Source of the DNA: Paraburkholderia graminis C4D1M
GTDB lineage: Bacteria > Pseudomonadota > Gammaproteobacteria > Burkholderiales > Burkholderiaceae
Length of the DNA: 64,000 bases
Direction: 5' to 3'
NCBI RefSeq assembly: GCF_000172415.1
Contig: NZ_ABLD01000025.1
Span: forward strand, 39,700-103,699
The notes beneath the pieces were generated by a model. That model had not been told where the DNA came from. It ran no database searches and saw only the letters and a list, made by a program, of their open reading frames with translations. The translations under genes and the position numbers were made by a program. The first letter of the stretch is position 1, and the number at the start of each line of letters is the position of its first letter. Below are positions 1 to 9,410 of the stretch, one piece after another.

Positions 1-1
1 T

Positions 2-736
2 GGCGTGCGGCTCACGGAAGACGGCGAGCGCCTTTTTGAAGCCGTGCGTCATGCGCTCGACACGATCCGCGTTGCCACCGCCCAAATCCGCGCGCGCCGC
101 ACGCCGCAAACGCTTACGCTATCCACCGACTTCGGCTTCGCAACCTATTGGCTCATGCCTCGGCTTTCGCAATTCAAGGCACTCATGCCCGATGTCGATG
201 TCAAGATCATTACGTCGCAAAGCGTATTCGATCCATCGCACGATCAGGCCGATGTGGCGATTGCATTCGGCGACGAACATGCGGACTGGAATGCACGCAG
301 CGTGGTCAAGCTTTTTCCCGAGCGTGTGACGCCAGTGTGCAGTCCGGCGTTTTTCGCGGCGCATCCGCCGCTCACGTCGCCCTCCGAACTGCTCACGCTG
401 CCGCTGCTTCATCTTGAACCCACGCAGCCGGCGCGCTGGCTGTCATGGGCCGACTGGTTCGCGGCGCATGGTCTTGTCGCGCCCGCCGCGCATCGCGGCA
501 TCACGTTCAACAGCTTCACGCTCGTCGCGCATGCGGCGATCATGGGCCAGGGCGTGGCACTCGGCTGGGCGCCGCTCATCGACGAATTGCTTGCAACGGG
601 GCAGCTCGTCGAACTATTCGATGCACCGGTCGTCACCGAGCGCGGCTATATGCTGGTCACGCAACGCGCGGCCACGCCGGCCGTCGACGCTTTCCGCCAA
701 TGGCTGCTCGGCGAATGCGGGCTCGACGCGGAATGA
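2..736 (+). CDS. LysR-family transcriptional regulator, 3' part (GcvA-like)
   Basis: The gene enters from the left edge, so its helix-turn-helix is outside the window. The frame is open to the first bases, and the GTG at 5 is probably an internal Val. What remains is the end of the linker helix (TEDGERLF, where LysR proteins have T..G..L) followed by a complete LysR substrate-binding domain of about 210 residues. It reads strands LTLST.FGFATYWLMPRL, then DVAIAFGD and VTPVCSPAFF, which are typical of the GcvA/AmpR subgroup. Its target is unknown. It lies upstream of purU in the same direction, separated by 133 bp, so it is not clearly in an operon with it. A link to glycine or C1 metabolism is only suggested by position. 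Confidence 0.85.
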   Translation, partial: GVRLTEDGERLFEAVRHALDTIRVATAQIRARRTPQTLTLSTDFGFATYWLMPRLSQFKALMPDVDVKIITSQSVFDPSHDQADVAIAFGDEHADWNARSVVKLFPERVTPVCSPAFFAAHPPLTSPSELLTLPLLHLEPTQPARWLSWADWFAAHGLVAPAAHRGITFNSFTLVAHAAIMGQGVALGWAPLIDELLATGQLVELFDAPVVTERGYMLVTQRAATPAVDAFRQWLLGECGLDAE

Positions 737-869
737 CGCTCGGACGCTCTGACGCTCCCGTTCCATTGCCACGGCGATTCGCTTCTATCCGCCTCGCGCA
801 CGGATTTGCTCTACTGCGACGATGCATGCCGCGTCCGCGGCATGAGCCTATCGTCTATGTGGAGAGCGC

Positions 870-1745
870 ATGTCCGCCGATTCCCGTCCAGATCAACTGG
901 TTCTCACCGTTGCGTGTCCGAGCGCCGCGGGCCAGGTTGCCGCCGTTGTCGGCTTTCTCGACCGGCATCATTGTTATATCGACGAACTCACCGTTTTCGA
1001 CGACGATCTCAGCGAACGCTTCTTCGTGCGCTGCGTCTTTCACGGCGTGAACAGCAACGAGACGCTGAATATCTCGGCGCTCAAACGCGAATTCGAGTCT
1101 ATTGCCGAGCGCTTTCATATGCAGTGGGCGATGCATGATGTCGGCACGCGACCCAAGGTTCTGATCATGGTGTCGAAGCTCGAGCACTGTCTTGCCGACC
1201 TGTTGTTCCGCTGGCGAATGGGCGAACTGAAAATGGACATTGTCGGTATCGGCTCGAATCATCGCGATTTCGAGCCACTCGCGCAGCAACATGGATTGCC
1301 GTTTCATCATCTGCCTATTACGGCCGATACCAAGCCGCAACAGGAAGCGCGTCTGCTGGATCTGTTCGAGACTTCCGGGGCCGAACTGATGATTCTCGCG
1401 CGCTATATGCAGATTCTTTCGGGCGAGACGAGCCGTGCGCTCGCCGGGCGCGCGATCAACATTCACCACTCGTTTTTGCCTGGGTTCAAGGGCGCGAAAC
1501 CCTATCACCAGGCGCATGCGCGCGGCGTCAAACTGATCGGTGCAACGGCGCACTTCGTGACCGACGATCTCGACGAAGGTCCGATCATCGAGCAAGTGGT
1601 CGAACGCGTCGATCATTCGTATAGTCCGGACAGGCTGCTCGCCACCGGCCGCGACGTCGAATGCATTACGCTTGCTCGCGCAGTGAAAGCGTTTATCGAG
1701 CGGCGTGTGTTTATCAATGGCGATAGAACGGTCGTTCTACAATAA
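870..1745 (+). CDS. purU: formyltetrahydrofolate deformylase
   Basis: The 291-residue product hydrolyses 10-formyl-THF to formate and THF, which rebalances the folate pool when demethylation loads it with C1 units. An N-terminal ACT domain (about residues 8-85) is followed by the formyltransferase fold. The fold carries the catalytic region INIHHSFLPGFKGAKPYHQA near residue 197 and the Asp in THFVTDD-like context (AHFVTDDLDEGPII). The length is normal for PurU. In pseudomonads purU homologues sit beside sarcosine oxidase genes. Here it lies convergent to the betaine demethylation genes, sharing a terminator with the binding-protein gene. The start is the ATG at 870, with GGAGAG a few bases upstream. 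Confidence 0.95.
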   Translation: MSADSRPDQLVLTVACPSAAGQVAAVVGFLDRHHCYIDELTVFDDDLSERFFVRCVFHGVNSNETLNISALKREFESIAERFHMQWAMHDVGTRPKVLIMVSKLEHCLADLLFRWRMGELKMDIVGIGSNHRDFEPLAQQHGLPFHHLPITADTKPQQEARLLDLFETSGAELMILARYMQILSGETSRALAGRAINIHHSFLPGFKGAKPYHQAHARGVKLIGATAHFVTDDLDEGPIIEQVVERVDHSYSPDRLLATGRDVECITLARAVKAFIERRVFINGDRTVVLQ

Positions 1746-1756
1746 CATCACAGCAC

Positions 1757-1789
1757 AAAAAAACGCCGCTTCTGGAAAAGAAGCGGCGT
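1757..1789. terminator. bidirectional Rho-independent terminator between purU and the binding-protein gene
   Basis: A perfect 11-bp stem (1763-1773 with 1779-1789) surrounds a 5-nt loop. On the minus strand it is followed by a run of seven Ts (complement of 1757-1763), so it is a strong terminator for the minus-strand gene. On the plus strand it follows the purU stop by 17 bp, with a poorer T-run. Confidence 0.85.
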
Positions 1790-1824
1790 CTTGTCGTATC
1801 GCCTATATCGGCAAACAGAGCAGA

Positions 1825-2682
1825 TTACTTCACCCAGCTATCCACCCGATCGCTATGCGCGCCGATCCACGCATCGGCTGCGGCGGTCGGCTTCTCGCCG
1901 TTTTGCGTCGCGAGCATCACGCTGTCGATCTCGCCCGGCTTCCACTGGAACTTCTTCAGGAACGCAACCACCTGCGGCGCCTTCTTTTCCAGTTCCGGAT
2001 TCACGACGCTATCGACGTGCTCCGCTTCGCCGAATACCTTCTTCGGATCTTCGAGGAATTTCAGCTTGTACTTCGCGAACATCCAGTGCGGTTTCCAGCC
2101 GGTCACGATGATCGGCTTGCTCGCCGCTTCCGAACGCGCGAGTTCCGCAGTCATTGCGCTGCCCGAACTGGGCATCAGCTTGTAGTCGAGTCCATACGCC
2201 TTGATGGCCTCGCTGGTTTTTTGCATCACGCCCGCGCCGGCGTCGATACCGACGATACGCGAGCCGAATTCCGCTTTCTTCGCTTCGAGATCGCCGACCG
2301 TTTTCACGTCGAGATTATCCGGCACGATCAGACCGATCTTCGCGTCGTTAAAGTTCGGCCCGAGGTCGACCACCTTCTCCTTGAAGTTGTTCCAGTACGC
2401 CCCATGCGTAACCGGCAGCCACGCGGACAGCGTCGCGTCGAGATCGCCGCGCGCCACGCCTTGCCACATCACGCCGGCCGCGACCGGCACGAGTTGAACC
2501 TGATAGCCGAGACGTTTCTCGATCACGCGTGCAGCGACGTTGGACGTCGCCACGCTGTCGTCCCAGCCTTCCACGTAGCCGATTTTGATGGTCGGCTTCG
2601 TATCCGCCGAAACGCTCACGCTGCTTGCTGCCAGCGCCGCGCTCAGGGTGCTCAACACCAATATCTTTCTGATCAGTCTCAT
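1825..2682 (-). CDS. glycine betaine/quaternary amine ABC transporter substrate-binding protein
   Basis: A periplasmic OpuAC-type binding protein of 285 residues. The chosen ATG at 2682 has GGGAG upstream and gives a normal signal peptide (MRLIRKILVLSTLSAALAAS, cleavage after VSA near residue 27). A longer frame to 2724 would put 14 charged residues before it. The fold begins IKIGYVEGWDDSVATSNVAA, with aromatic residues such as W57, W71 and W127 that could form the quaternary-amine cage. No permease or ATPase gene adjoins it, so it probably uses a core transporter encoded elsewhere, possibly ChoWV. That resembles the CbcX/BetX/CaiX multi-binding-protein arrangement known in Pseudomonas. A candidate direct-repeat operator lies 81 bp upstream of its start. 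Confidence 0.85.
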   Translation of the reverse strand: MRLIRKILVLSTLSAALAASSVSVSADTKPTIKIGYVEGWDDSVATSNVAARVIEKRLGYQVQLVPVAAGVMWQGVARGDLDATLSAWLPVTHGAYWNNFKEKVVDLGPNFNDAKIGLIVPDNLDVKTVGDLEAKKAEFGSRIVGIDAGAGVMQKTSEAIKAYGLDYKLMPSSGSAMTAELARSEAASKPIIVTGWKPHWMFAKYKLKFLEDPKKVFGEAEHVDSVVNPELEKKAPQVVAFLKKFQWKPGEIDSVMLATQNGEKPTAAADAWIGAHSDRVDSWVK

Positions 2683-2762
2683 CGCCGTTCTCCCGTTCAC
2701 TTCCACAAACAACCCAATGAGCATTTAGAATCGCCAGCCAGAATTGCCCAGTAACGTTGTTT

Positions 2763-2790
2763 TGCGACACGCAGTTGTCCGCATGCGACC
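2763..2790 (+). promoter_or_regulatory. direct-repeat half-sites upstream of the binding-protein gene (candidate AraC/GlxA-type operator)
   Basis: TGCGACA at 2763-2769 and TGCGACC at 2784-2790 lie exactly 21 bp apart, two helical turns in the same orientation, as AraC-family dimers prefer. A third weaker copy, AGCGACA, is at 2816-2822. The same arrangement recurs upstream of choV (49034-49061). A perfect 16-bp palindrome at 2833-2848 abuts the gbcB stop codon. Regulator assignment is inference. Confidence 0.45.
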
Positions 2791-2848
2791 TGGTTAATCT
2801 GCGTGCCCGGCCACTAGCGACAACTGCTTTTCCTGGCGCGCGCGCCAG

Positions 2849-4117
2849 TCACTTTTCGACGACGAGATCGGTGAGCGGCTTGCTGCAGCACAGCAGCACC
2901 ATACCCTGATCGATTTCGCGCTGACGAATGCCGCCCGCGTGCTTCATCGCGACCTCGCCGGATACGAGTTTTACCTTGCAGGTTCCGCACATACCCTGGG
3001 TACACGATGCGGGCAGGCGCACGCCCGCTTTTTTTGCAGCGTCCAATACATGTTGGCCGCTGCCGCATTCGATCTCGCGATTGCTCTTCGTGAAGCTCAC
3101 TTTATAGCGCGTTTCGATTTCGGTTCCGACTTCCGGCGCCGCGGGAGCCGGCTTGAAAGCCGGCGCTTCTTGCCGCGCTTCTGCAAAGCTCTCCACAGCA
3201 ACCGCTTCAGTCGCGGTCTGCAATACATCGCCGACGTGAGCGGTCGTCAATTGCGCGGCGACCTCGCTGACCGTTTCGAACGAAAAGCTCTCTTCATGAT
3301 AATGACGGCGATCGAAGCCGCCCTCATCCAGAAGATTACGTACCGCCTGCATATACGGCGCGGGGCCGCAGGTAAAGATCTCGCGTTCCAGAAAGTCCGG
3401 CGCAATCAGCTTGAGCAGCGGTAAGGTCAAAAAGCCCGTCACGCCAGGCCAATTCGTGCGCGCGCCTAAGCGTTCGCACACAAATGCGGTGCGAAAATGC
3501 GCGTGATTCGACGCAATCAGATCGAGTTCGCGCGCGAAGATGATGTCGTCCGGCGTGCGAGCGCTGTGCACAAACACAATGTCGCTGTCCTCGCCGAGTT
3601 CGTGATGAGCGCGGCTCATCGACATCAACGGCGTAATGCCGGAACCCGCCGACAGAAACAGGAATTTGCGCGCGGGATGGCGGGCGCACGTGAATTCGCC
3701 GGCCGGCCCAAGCACGCGAACCTCGCCGCCCACTTGCAGATTGTCGTGTAGCCAGTTCGACACCTTGCCGCCCGGCACGCGCTTCACCGTAATGGAGATG
3801 GTGTGTGGCCGCGTCGGCGGCGACGAAATCGTATAGCAGCGGTTAATCGATTCGCCGTCTATATCGAGTTCGAGCGTGATGAATTGCCCCGGCTCGAACA
3901 CGAACGCCCGTTCATTCGGCGCGCGGAAGAAAAAGCTCTTCACGTCATGCGTTTCCTGACGGACGTGGCAGCACACCAGCGTGTCGTCGACGTCGCTGTT
4001 CCAGCGCGCCGGCAGCGCGTCCCAGAAGCGCGGCTGCGTAACACGGCTTGCACGGCTTGTTGCAGGGTCTGTGGCCGGCTCACCGCCTGGCTGAAACGCC
4101 GCCTGATCGCGCATCAT
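2849..4117 (-). CDS. gbcB: glycine betaine monooxygenase, reductase (ferredoxin) subunit
   Basis: The 422-residue electron-transfer partner of GbcA passes electrons from NAD(P)H to the Rieske oxygenase that converts glycine betaine to dimethylglycine and formaldehyde. Domains in order: a ferredoxin-reductase FAD region with RCYTISSPP near residue 92, an NAD-binding half with SAGSGITPLMS and FTCGPAPYMQ, a variable Ala/Pro-rich linker (about 290-335), and a C-terminal plant-type 2Fe-2S domain with CTQGMCGTC and a final Cys in LLCCSKP. It follows gbcA by 32 bp on the same strand. In P. aeruginosa the two genes are arranged differently, so same-strand order is a local trait. Confidence 0.93.
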   Translation of the reverse strand: MMRDQAAFQPGGEPATDPATSRASRVTQPRFWDALPARWNSDVDDTLVCCHVRQETHDVKSFFFRAPNERAFVFEPGQFITLELDIDGESINRCYTISSPPTRPHTISITVKRVPGGKVSNWLHDNLQVGGEVRVLGPAGEFTCARHPARKFLFLSAGSGITPLMSMSRAHHELGEDSDIVFVHSARTPDDIIFARELDLIASNHAHFRTAFVCERLGARTNWPGVTGFLTLPLLKLIAPDFLEREIFTCGPAPYMQAVRNLLDEGGFDRRHYHEESFSFETVSEVAAQLTTAHVGDVLQTATEAVAVESFAEARQEAPAFKPAPAAPEVGTEIETRYKVSFTKSNREIECGSGQHVLDAAKKAGVRLPASCTQGMCGTCKVKLVSGEVAMKHAGGIRQREIDQGMVLLCCSKPLTDLVVEK

Positions 4118-4149
4118 TGTTTTCTCCCGCTCCTGGTTGCGCTCGGCGC

Positions 4150-5454
4150 TCAGCGCACGAAGGACACGACGTTCTCGCCATGCGCAAGCGGCGTGGCATC
4201 GTGGGTTTGCGGTGCATTGCTGTAATCCGCGATGCGGCCGTTATACCACTCGCAGAACTTCTCGACGAGACCTTCGGTGAACGGCGAATAAGGACCCGGC
4301 TCGTACGCGCTGCTCGATGCGCCGCGCTGCGAGTATTCGACGAGCGCACGGTCCTGATCGTTGGTCGCGCGCCAGACTGCCGTGAGGTTGTTCACGTCAT
4401 AGTCGATGCCTTCGCGTGCGTCCTTGTGCACGAGCCATTTCGTGCGCACGAGCGTCTTGCCCGCCGAAAGCGGAATCACCGAAAAGCTCACGATATGATC
4501 GCTCATGAAGTGATGCCACGAATTAGGTTGCGTCCAGAAAGAAAGCCCGCCGAGATCGGCCTGCTCAAAGCCGCCCAGCAGTTTCTTCGACGCCACTTTT
4601 GCGTCGAGCGTCTGCGATTCGCCGTCGCGATCGAGCGGCAGGCGCTGCGTGCGAAAACCTGTCACGAGATCCGCGAGCCGTTCAATTTCCGCCGACGGCA
4701 GTTTCATCGCTTCCCATTGCGCGGTGCGCCGTGCAACGGTCTCTTCGAATGCGGCCATGCCTTCTTCGTTGGCCGGCGAGCGTTGATAGCCGAAGCCGTA
4801 TTCGTAAAGCGAAATGGTGAGTTCGGGATGGTTCGCGACGCAGTGATAGCACTCGCGATTGTTTTCCATCGTCAACTTCCAGTTGCCTTCCTCGATAATG
4901 TCGATCGATGCCGCGATCTTGCAGCCGGCCAGTTCATGCGGCAGCAGATACGGTTCCATTGCGGCGCGCATCACCGAAAAGTCCGCGGGCGGATTCTCCG
5001 CGAGGCAGATGAAGATAAGTCCCGCGAGGTTCTCGACGTGCACCTTCTTCAGGCTGTGCTTGCAACGGTCGAACTGGTCGCCCATATGCTCGGCGAACAT
5101 CAAATCGCCGTTCAGGTTGTACGTCCAGCTGTGATACGGACACACGATGTTGCCGAGCGAGCCCTTGTCGGTATTGCACAGGCGCGAGCCGCGATGACGG
5201 CATACGTTATGAAACGCCCTCACCTGCATGTCGTCGTCGCGAACGATCAGGATGGAATCATGACCGATCTCCACCGTGATGTAGTCGCCCGGTTCGGGCA
5301 CGTCCGGCTCGACTGCGACCTGAATCCAGTGCTGGCGAAAAATCGCTTCCATGTCGAGCGCGAAGATGTCCTCGCTCGTATAGAACGGCGCTTCCAGCGT
5401 GTGATTCTTTTTGCGGCGTTCGATCATTGCGCGAACGTCTGCGGAAACTTTCAT
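4150..5454 (-). CDS. gbcA: glycine betaine monooxygenase, Rieske oxygenase subunit
   Basis: The 434-residue terminal oxygenase hydroxylates an N-methyl group of glycine betaine, giving dimethylglycine and formaldehyde. The Rieske 2Fe-2S site is C85-R-H87 and C105-PY-H108. The mononuclear iron site is in the NRECYHCVANHPEL segment near residue 210. Length and both metal sites are intact. It is preceded on the minus strand by etfB with a 73-bp gap that contains a small GC-rich hairpin (5489-5504). Transcription may therefore be partly separate from the dgc-etf genes. The start ATG at 5454 has CGGAGC upstream. Confidence 0.95.
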   Translation of the reverse strand: MKVSADVRAMIERRKKNHTLEAPFYTSEDIFALDMEAIFRQHWIQVAVEPDVPEPGDYITVEIGHDSILIVRDDDMQVRAFHNVCRHRGSRLCNTDKGSLGNIVCPYHSWTYNLNGDLMFAEHMGDQFDRCKHSLKKVHVENLAGLIFICLAENPPADFSVMRAAMEPYLLPHELAGCKIAASIDIIEEGNWKLTMENNRECYHCVANHPELTISLYEYGFGYQRSPANEEGMAAFEETVARRTAQWEAMKLPSAEIERLADLVTGFRTQRLPLDRDGESQTLDAKVASKKLLGGFEQADLGGLSFWTQPNSWHHFMSDHIVSFSVIPLSAGKTLVRTKWLVHKDAREGIDYDVNNLTAVWRATNDQDRALVEYSQRGASSSAYEPGPYSPFTEGLVEKFCEWYNGRIADYSNAPQTHDATPLAHGENVVSFVR

Positions 5455-5527
5455 TGTGTGCTCCGTTGCGTGTCACGTCTGGCGCCGCGCCAGGCCCTCC
5501 TGGCCGCTGGTTCGCCTGAACCGGAAA

Positions 5528-6325
5528 TCAGTAATCCACGAGTTGATGCTCGCGCAAATACGCGAGAATCACTTGTGCTTTTTCGACGGAACTCCCTTCA
5601 ATTACGACGCTTCCGCCGCGGCTTTCCGTCGTGGTTGCCGAAAGCATGCGGGCATGGCCGGAACGCTTTTCAGCGGCGGCCAGGCGCACGGGTTTGGCGG
5701 TTGCGGGGCGGATCGTCCAGGCGGGTTCTGTGGTGGCATCGCTCGCGGCTGTTCCCGCGCCTGCCGTACTCGCAACCGGACGAATCGTGCCTTCGCGCAG
5801 TCGTGCGTATGCATACGTCGGCGTCGCATTCGCCATCGGATGCACCGCGATCAGCGCAGGCAATTGAACTTCGACACGTCGACGCAAACCCTTCGGCATG
5901 AATTGGCGAACCTGCGCGCAACCGTCGTTCAACGTCACGTCGACGGCCGCGCCGACGAGCGGAATATTCAGCGCATTGGCGACGCGATACGGCAGCATGC
6001 CGCTGTCGAATGCGCCTTCCGCGCGCGTTCCGGTCAGCACCAGATCGTAGCCATGCAAACGCGCGGCGAGCGGCGCGGAAGCATCCGCTTGCGCGTCGTC
6101 CCCAACTGCGGGAACCGCAAGCACTTCCACCGAGCGCGCACCGAGCGCCAGATATTCCTGCAACGCGGGATTCGCTGCGTCGCCTGCATGCAGCACATCG
6201 AGCGTGGCGTTGTGCTGCTTCACTAGCGACAACGCGAGCGTGAGTGCGGCTGCGTCGTTGCGGCTGTAACGCGCAACGCCGCTTACCGGATGCCGGCCCA
6301 CCGAAACGAGTACGGCGATTTTCAT
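5528..6325 (-). CDS. etfB: electron transfer flavoprotein beta subunit
   Basis: The 265-residue beta subunit of the ETF pair next to dgcAB carries electrons from the dimethylglycine demethylase to the respiratory chain. The ATG at 6325 overlaps the etfA stop as ATGA, which fixes the start; the frame extends further upstream only inside etfA. It opens MKIAVLVSVGRHPVSG and contains the LTGTRAEGAFDSGMLPYRVA segment expected of the beta-ETF nucleotide region. An Ala/Thr-rich stretch near residues 175-225 looks like a low-complexity linker. In P. aeruginosa PA5400/PA5401 occupy the same position. Confidence 0.9.
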   Translation of the reverse strand: MKIAVLVSVGRHPVSGVARYSRNDAAALTLALSLVKQHNATLDVLHAGDAANPALQEYLALGARSVEVLAVPAVGDDAQADASAPLAARLHGYDLVLTGTRAEGAFDSGMLPYRVANALNIPLVGAAVDVTLNDGCAQVRQFMPKGLRRRVEVQLPALIAVHPMANATPTYAYARLREGTIRPVASTAGAGTAASDATTEPAWTIRPATAKPVRLAAAEKRSGHARMLSATTTESRGGSVVIEGSSVEKAQVILAYLREHQLVDY

Positions 6326-7491
6326 GCAAGCGCTCCTTCCGCAACGGCCTTCGAATTGAGTAACGCCGCGCCGGTGCCGCGCGCCGAACGCGCTGCAGCC
6401 GCGGCATCGTTGAGCGCCGCAATGGTTTCCTGCGCGTCCGCGATCACGGTCAGATTCGCGCGCTTGGCAATCGGCGCGCTCGCGTCGAGATTCACGGCGA
6501 TCACATGACGGCAATCCTTGATGCCTTGCAAATGCTGCACGGCGCCCGAGATGCCGAACGCGATATACACGCTCGCTTCGACCGTCTTGCCCGTTGCGCC
6601 GATCTGCTTGTCGCGCGTGAACTTGCCGTCGTCGACGGCCACGCGGCTTGCACCGATCGCCGCGCCCAGCGTGGCCGCGAGACGCTCGAACGCCGGCACG
6701 TCGCTCACGCCGTTGCCCGCGGACACGATGAAGTCCGCCTCTTCCAATGCAAGTTGCGCCGCGTCCATTTCCTCGATGCCGAGATCGCGCACCGTGCCTT
6801 TCGCGCTGGCCGACTCGCCATCGAAGCGCCACACCACTCGCTCGCCCGCGCCGACGAACGGCAACTTCGGATCGACCGCATTCGCTGCGAGCAGAACCAC
6901 TTCGGGCAACGCGCGCGAAGCCAACGCGGTATTCGCATGCACATACGCGGCCACGTGCGAGGCGTCGATTTCGACCACATGCGTCGCGACGCTCGCATTC
7001 GCCGCGGCTGCATAGCGGCGGCCGAGATCGCCGTCGCCGGTCGCGTTGTCGGGCAGGAACACATGCACGGGCGCATACGCCGCGACGCACGCCGCAAGCG
7101 CATTCAGTTCATCGACCGGCGCGAACTTGCGTCTATCGAACATGGGCAATTCGATTAGCTTGTCGGCGCCGAGCGCCGCAGCGTCGCCGGTGAACTCGCC
7201 GAATACCAGCAGCACGACTTCCGTCGATGCATCCGCAACCAATGCAGCGGCGGCGAGTGTCTGGCGCGCATGCTCGTCGAGCGCGCCGCGGTCCGCGTGC
7301 GCGGCGACCAGCATCGTGTGCGAAGGCGCCGCTGTCGTGCGGCGCGGCTTCGGCTGTTCGCGATGTGCGCCGCTCGCGGCCGTGAAATCCAGCGCACCGG
7401 CCACACCGATAGCGCCCAACGTAATGCGCCGAAGTCCGTCAGCCGTGATCGTAAACGGCCGGCGCGGATCGATTCGTTTGATTGTGTTCAT
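6322..7491 (-). CDS. etfA: electron transfer flavoprotein alpha subunit
   Basis: This 389-residue FAD-binding alpha-ETF is the partner of etfB. The C-terminal FAD domain is clear: GASRVAVDDGKFTRDKQIGA, TGKTVEASVYIAFGISGAVQ and HVIAVNLDASAPI, matching the family core. I chose the ATG at 7491 because it has GGAG upstream and only four bases separate it from the dgcB stop; a start at 7515 would lie inside dgcB. An N-terminal extension (about residues 1-60, MNTIKRIDPRRPFTITADGL) precedes the usual alpha-ETF start, as in other dgc-linked copies. Confidence 0.92.
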   Translation of the reverse strand: MNTIKRIDPRRPFTITADGLRRITLGAIGVAGALDFTAASGAHREQPKPRRTTAAPSHTMLVAAHADRGALDEHARQTLAAAALVADASTEVVLLVFGEFTGDAAALGADKLIELPMFDRRKFAPVDELNALAACVAAYAPVHVFLPDNATGDGDLGRRYAAAANASVATHVVEIDASHVAAYVHANTALASRALPEVVLLAANAVDPKLPFVGAGERVVWRFDGESASAKGTVRDLGIEEMDAAQLALEEADFIVSAGNGVSDVPAFERLAATLGAAIGASRVAVDDGKFTRDKQIGATGKTVEASVYIAFGISGAVQHLQGIKDCRHVIAVNLDASAPIAKRANLTVIADAQETIAALNDAAAAARSARGTGAALLNSKAVAEGALA

Positions 7492-7495
7492 CGCG

Positions 7496-9367
7496 TTACT
7501 CCAGCGCCGCTGCAACCAGTTCGGCGACGTCCAGCACTTCGGGACGCGGACCGACCACGCCTTCGAGCATCGCCGTGCAATTCGGGCAACCCACGGCGAC
7601 GATGTTTGCGCCGATGCCGCGTGCGTCGTCGATGCGAATGTCGGGAATGCGCCGCTTGCCCGGAATGTCCGTCAACGGTGCACCGCCGCCGCCACCGCAG
7701 CAACGTCCGCGCATACCGTTGCGCTCCATTTCGACGACCTTGATGCCGATGCTCTTCAACACGCGGCGCGGCGCTTCCGTTTCGCCGTTATAGCGGCCGA
7801 GATAACACGGATCGTGATACGTGATCTTGCTATCCGCGTACGCGGCGGCGGCACGCGGCGACAGCTTGCCGCTCGCGATGAGTTCGTCGATCAGCGCAGT
7901 GTGATGCTGGACCTCGTAAAAGCCGCCCAGCGCGCGATATTCGTTGCGCAGGCTGTGCAGCACGTGAGGGTCCGCGGTCACGATCTTGCCGAACGAATAC
8001 TGCGAAAGCGTGCCGATCAATTTGCTCGCGAGTTGCTGGAAGGTGGCTTCGTCGCCGAGACGCCGGGCTGTATCGCCGGTATCCGTTTCCACTCCGCCCA
8101 GCACCGCATAGTCGATGCCCGCGCGGTTCAGCACCTTGACGAGCGCGCGCAGCGTGCGTTGATAGCGCATGTCGAACGCGCCTTCTCCTGCGATCAAGAG
8201 CACATCCACGCGACGTCCGGGCTGCGCGACCTGCACCTGAAGATCGACGGCCCAGTCGTAACGCGCGCCGATGTCGTAACCATTCGCGCTGCCGGTCTCA
8301 CGCAGATTCGCGAGCGTGATCGGACCTTTGCCGGGCACCGTGCCTTCGACGAGCGTCTGATTGCGGCGCATGTCCACGATTGCGTCGACATGCTCGATCA
8401 GCATCGGGCACTCCTGCACGCAAGCGCGGCAGGTCGTGCATGACCACAGCGTTTCCGCTTCGATGAGACTGGAAATCAAGGGCTTTTGTGGTGCGCCGCC
8501 GTGCTTGCCGACCGGAATGCCGGGCGTCGGGCTGCCCGCGTATTCCGCGTCGGTGCCACCGACCATGCCCGTGACCAGATCCTGAATCAGCTTCTTCGGA
8601 TTAAGCGGCTGGCCGGCGGCGAACGCGGGACATGCCGCTTCGCACTTGCCGCACTGCACGCACGCATCGAAACTGAGCAACTGGTTCCAGCGAAATTCAA
8701 CCGGCTTGCCCACGCCATATTCTTTCGCGTCGAGCAGCGGCACTTTCAATGCGGTGGGCGGCACGACATCCTTCGAGTTACGCTCGGCAAAGCGCTCCTG
8801 ACGCGGATGAAAAGCCAGATGCAAAAGACCCGCGAGCGCATGTTTCATCGGACCGCCGCGCGCCGCACCGAACGTCATCGTGAAGGCGCCCACCGCGATC
8901 AGCAGCGCGACGATGATGGCGAGCGCGCCCGACATCGCCGAAGCCGGCAGCGCGACGAACAGCACGAGGCCGAGCGCGAACGAGCCGAGCAGCAGCGGCA
9001 AGTGATCCCACGGTCCACGCGAAAGCCGGGCGGGCACCGCCTTCGCACCATGACGGCGGCGCCACACGAACACGGCGCCGACCAGCATCACGAGCGCGGC
9101 CAGAAAGATCAGCTTGTCGAGCCACGGCGAGTAGATCGCGAGACCGTAGTTGACGAACACGAGCGCCATTGCGAGGATCGCACCGCCCGCGGTCGCGACA
9201 TGTGTCTTTGCAATGTACGGATCGCGCGCGACCACATGATGCATGTCGACGAAGTAGCGCTTTGGAATGGACAGCAAATTGGCCCAGCCGTACGCGCCCG
9301 CCGCCGTCGCGCGGCCCTCGCGCCAATACGCGGCGCGCTTCGCGAGCGCGAACGCCAGACCCGCCAT
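7496..9367 (-). CDS. dgcB: dimethylglycine catabolism protein B, membrane Fe-S/heterodisulfide-reductase-like (5' end apparently frameshifted)
   Basis: This DUF3483-type membrane protein has N-terminal transmembrane segments (about residues 50-190). Two 4Fe-4S motifs follow, CVQCGKCEAACP and CTTCRACVQECP, then a C-terminal CCG domain with CCGGGGG. It works with DgcA to demethylate dimethylglycine to sarcosine and should pass electrons to the ETF pair or the quinone pool. The coordinate start is the first in-frame ATG (9367). The natural start is more likely the ATG at 9408, two bases after the dgcA stop. From there MSPVSVITVLLW reads in another frame that would join this one if one base were restored near 9370-9375. 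Either a one-base deletion, a sequencing error, or a shortened N-terminus explains this. Confidence 0.85.
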   Translation of the reverse strand: MAGLAFALAKRAAYWREGRATAAGAYGWANLLSIPKRYFVDMHHVVARDPYIAKTHVATAGGAILAMALVFVNYGLAIYSPWLDKLIFLAALVMLVGAVFVWRRRHGAKAVPARLSRGPWDHLPLLLGSFALGLVLFVALPASAMSGALAIIVALLIAVGAFTMTFGAARGGPMKHALAGLLHLAFHPRQERFAERNSKDVVPPTALKVPLLDAKEYGVGKPVEFRWNQLLSFDACVQCGKCEAACPAFAAGQPLNPKKLIQDLVTGMVGGTDAEYAGSPTPGIPVGKHGGAPQKPLISSLIEAETLWSCTTCRACVQECPMLIEHVDAIVDMRRNQTLVEGTVPGKGPITLANLRETGSANGYDIGARYDWAVDLQVQVAQPGRRVDVLLIAGEGAFDMRYQRTLRALVKVLNRAGIDYAVLGGVETDTGDTARRLGDEATFQQLASKLIGTLSQYSFGKIVTADPHVLHSLRNEYRALGGFYEVQHHTALIDELIASGKLSPRAAAAYADSKITYHDPCYLGRYNGETEAPRRVLKSIGIKVVEMERNGMRGRCCGGGGGAPLTDIPGKRRIPDIRIDDARGIGANIVAVGCPNCTAMLEGVVGPRPEVLDVAELVAAALE

Positions 9368-9410
9368 CGACACCACAACAGCACGGTGATGACAGACACG
9401 GGGCTCATCG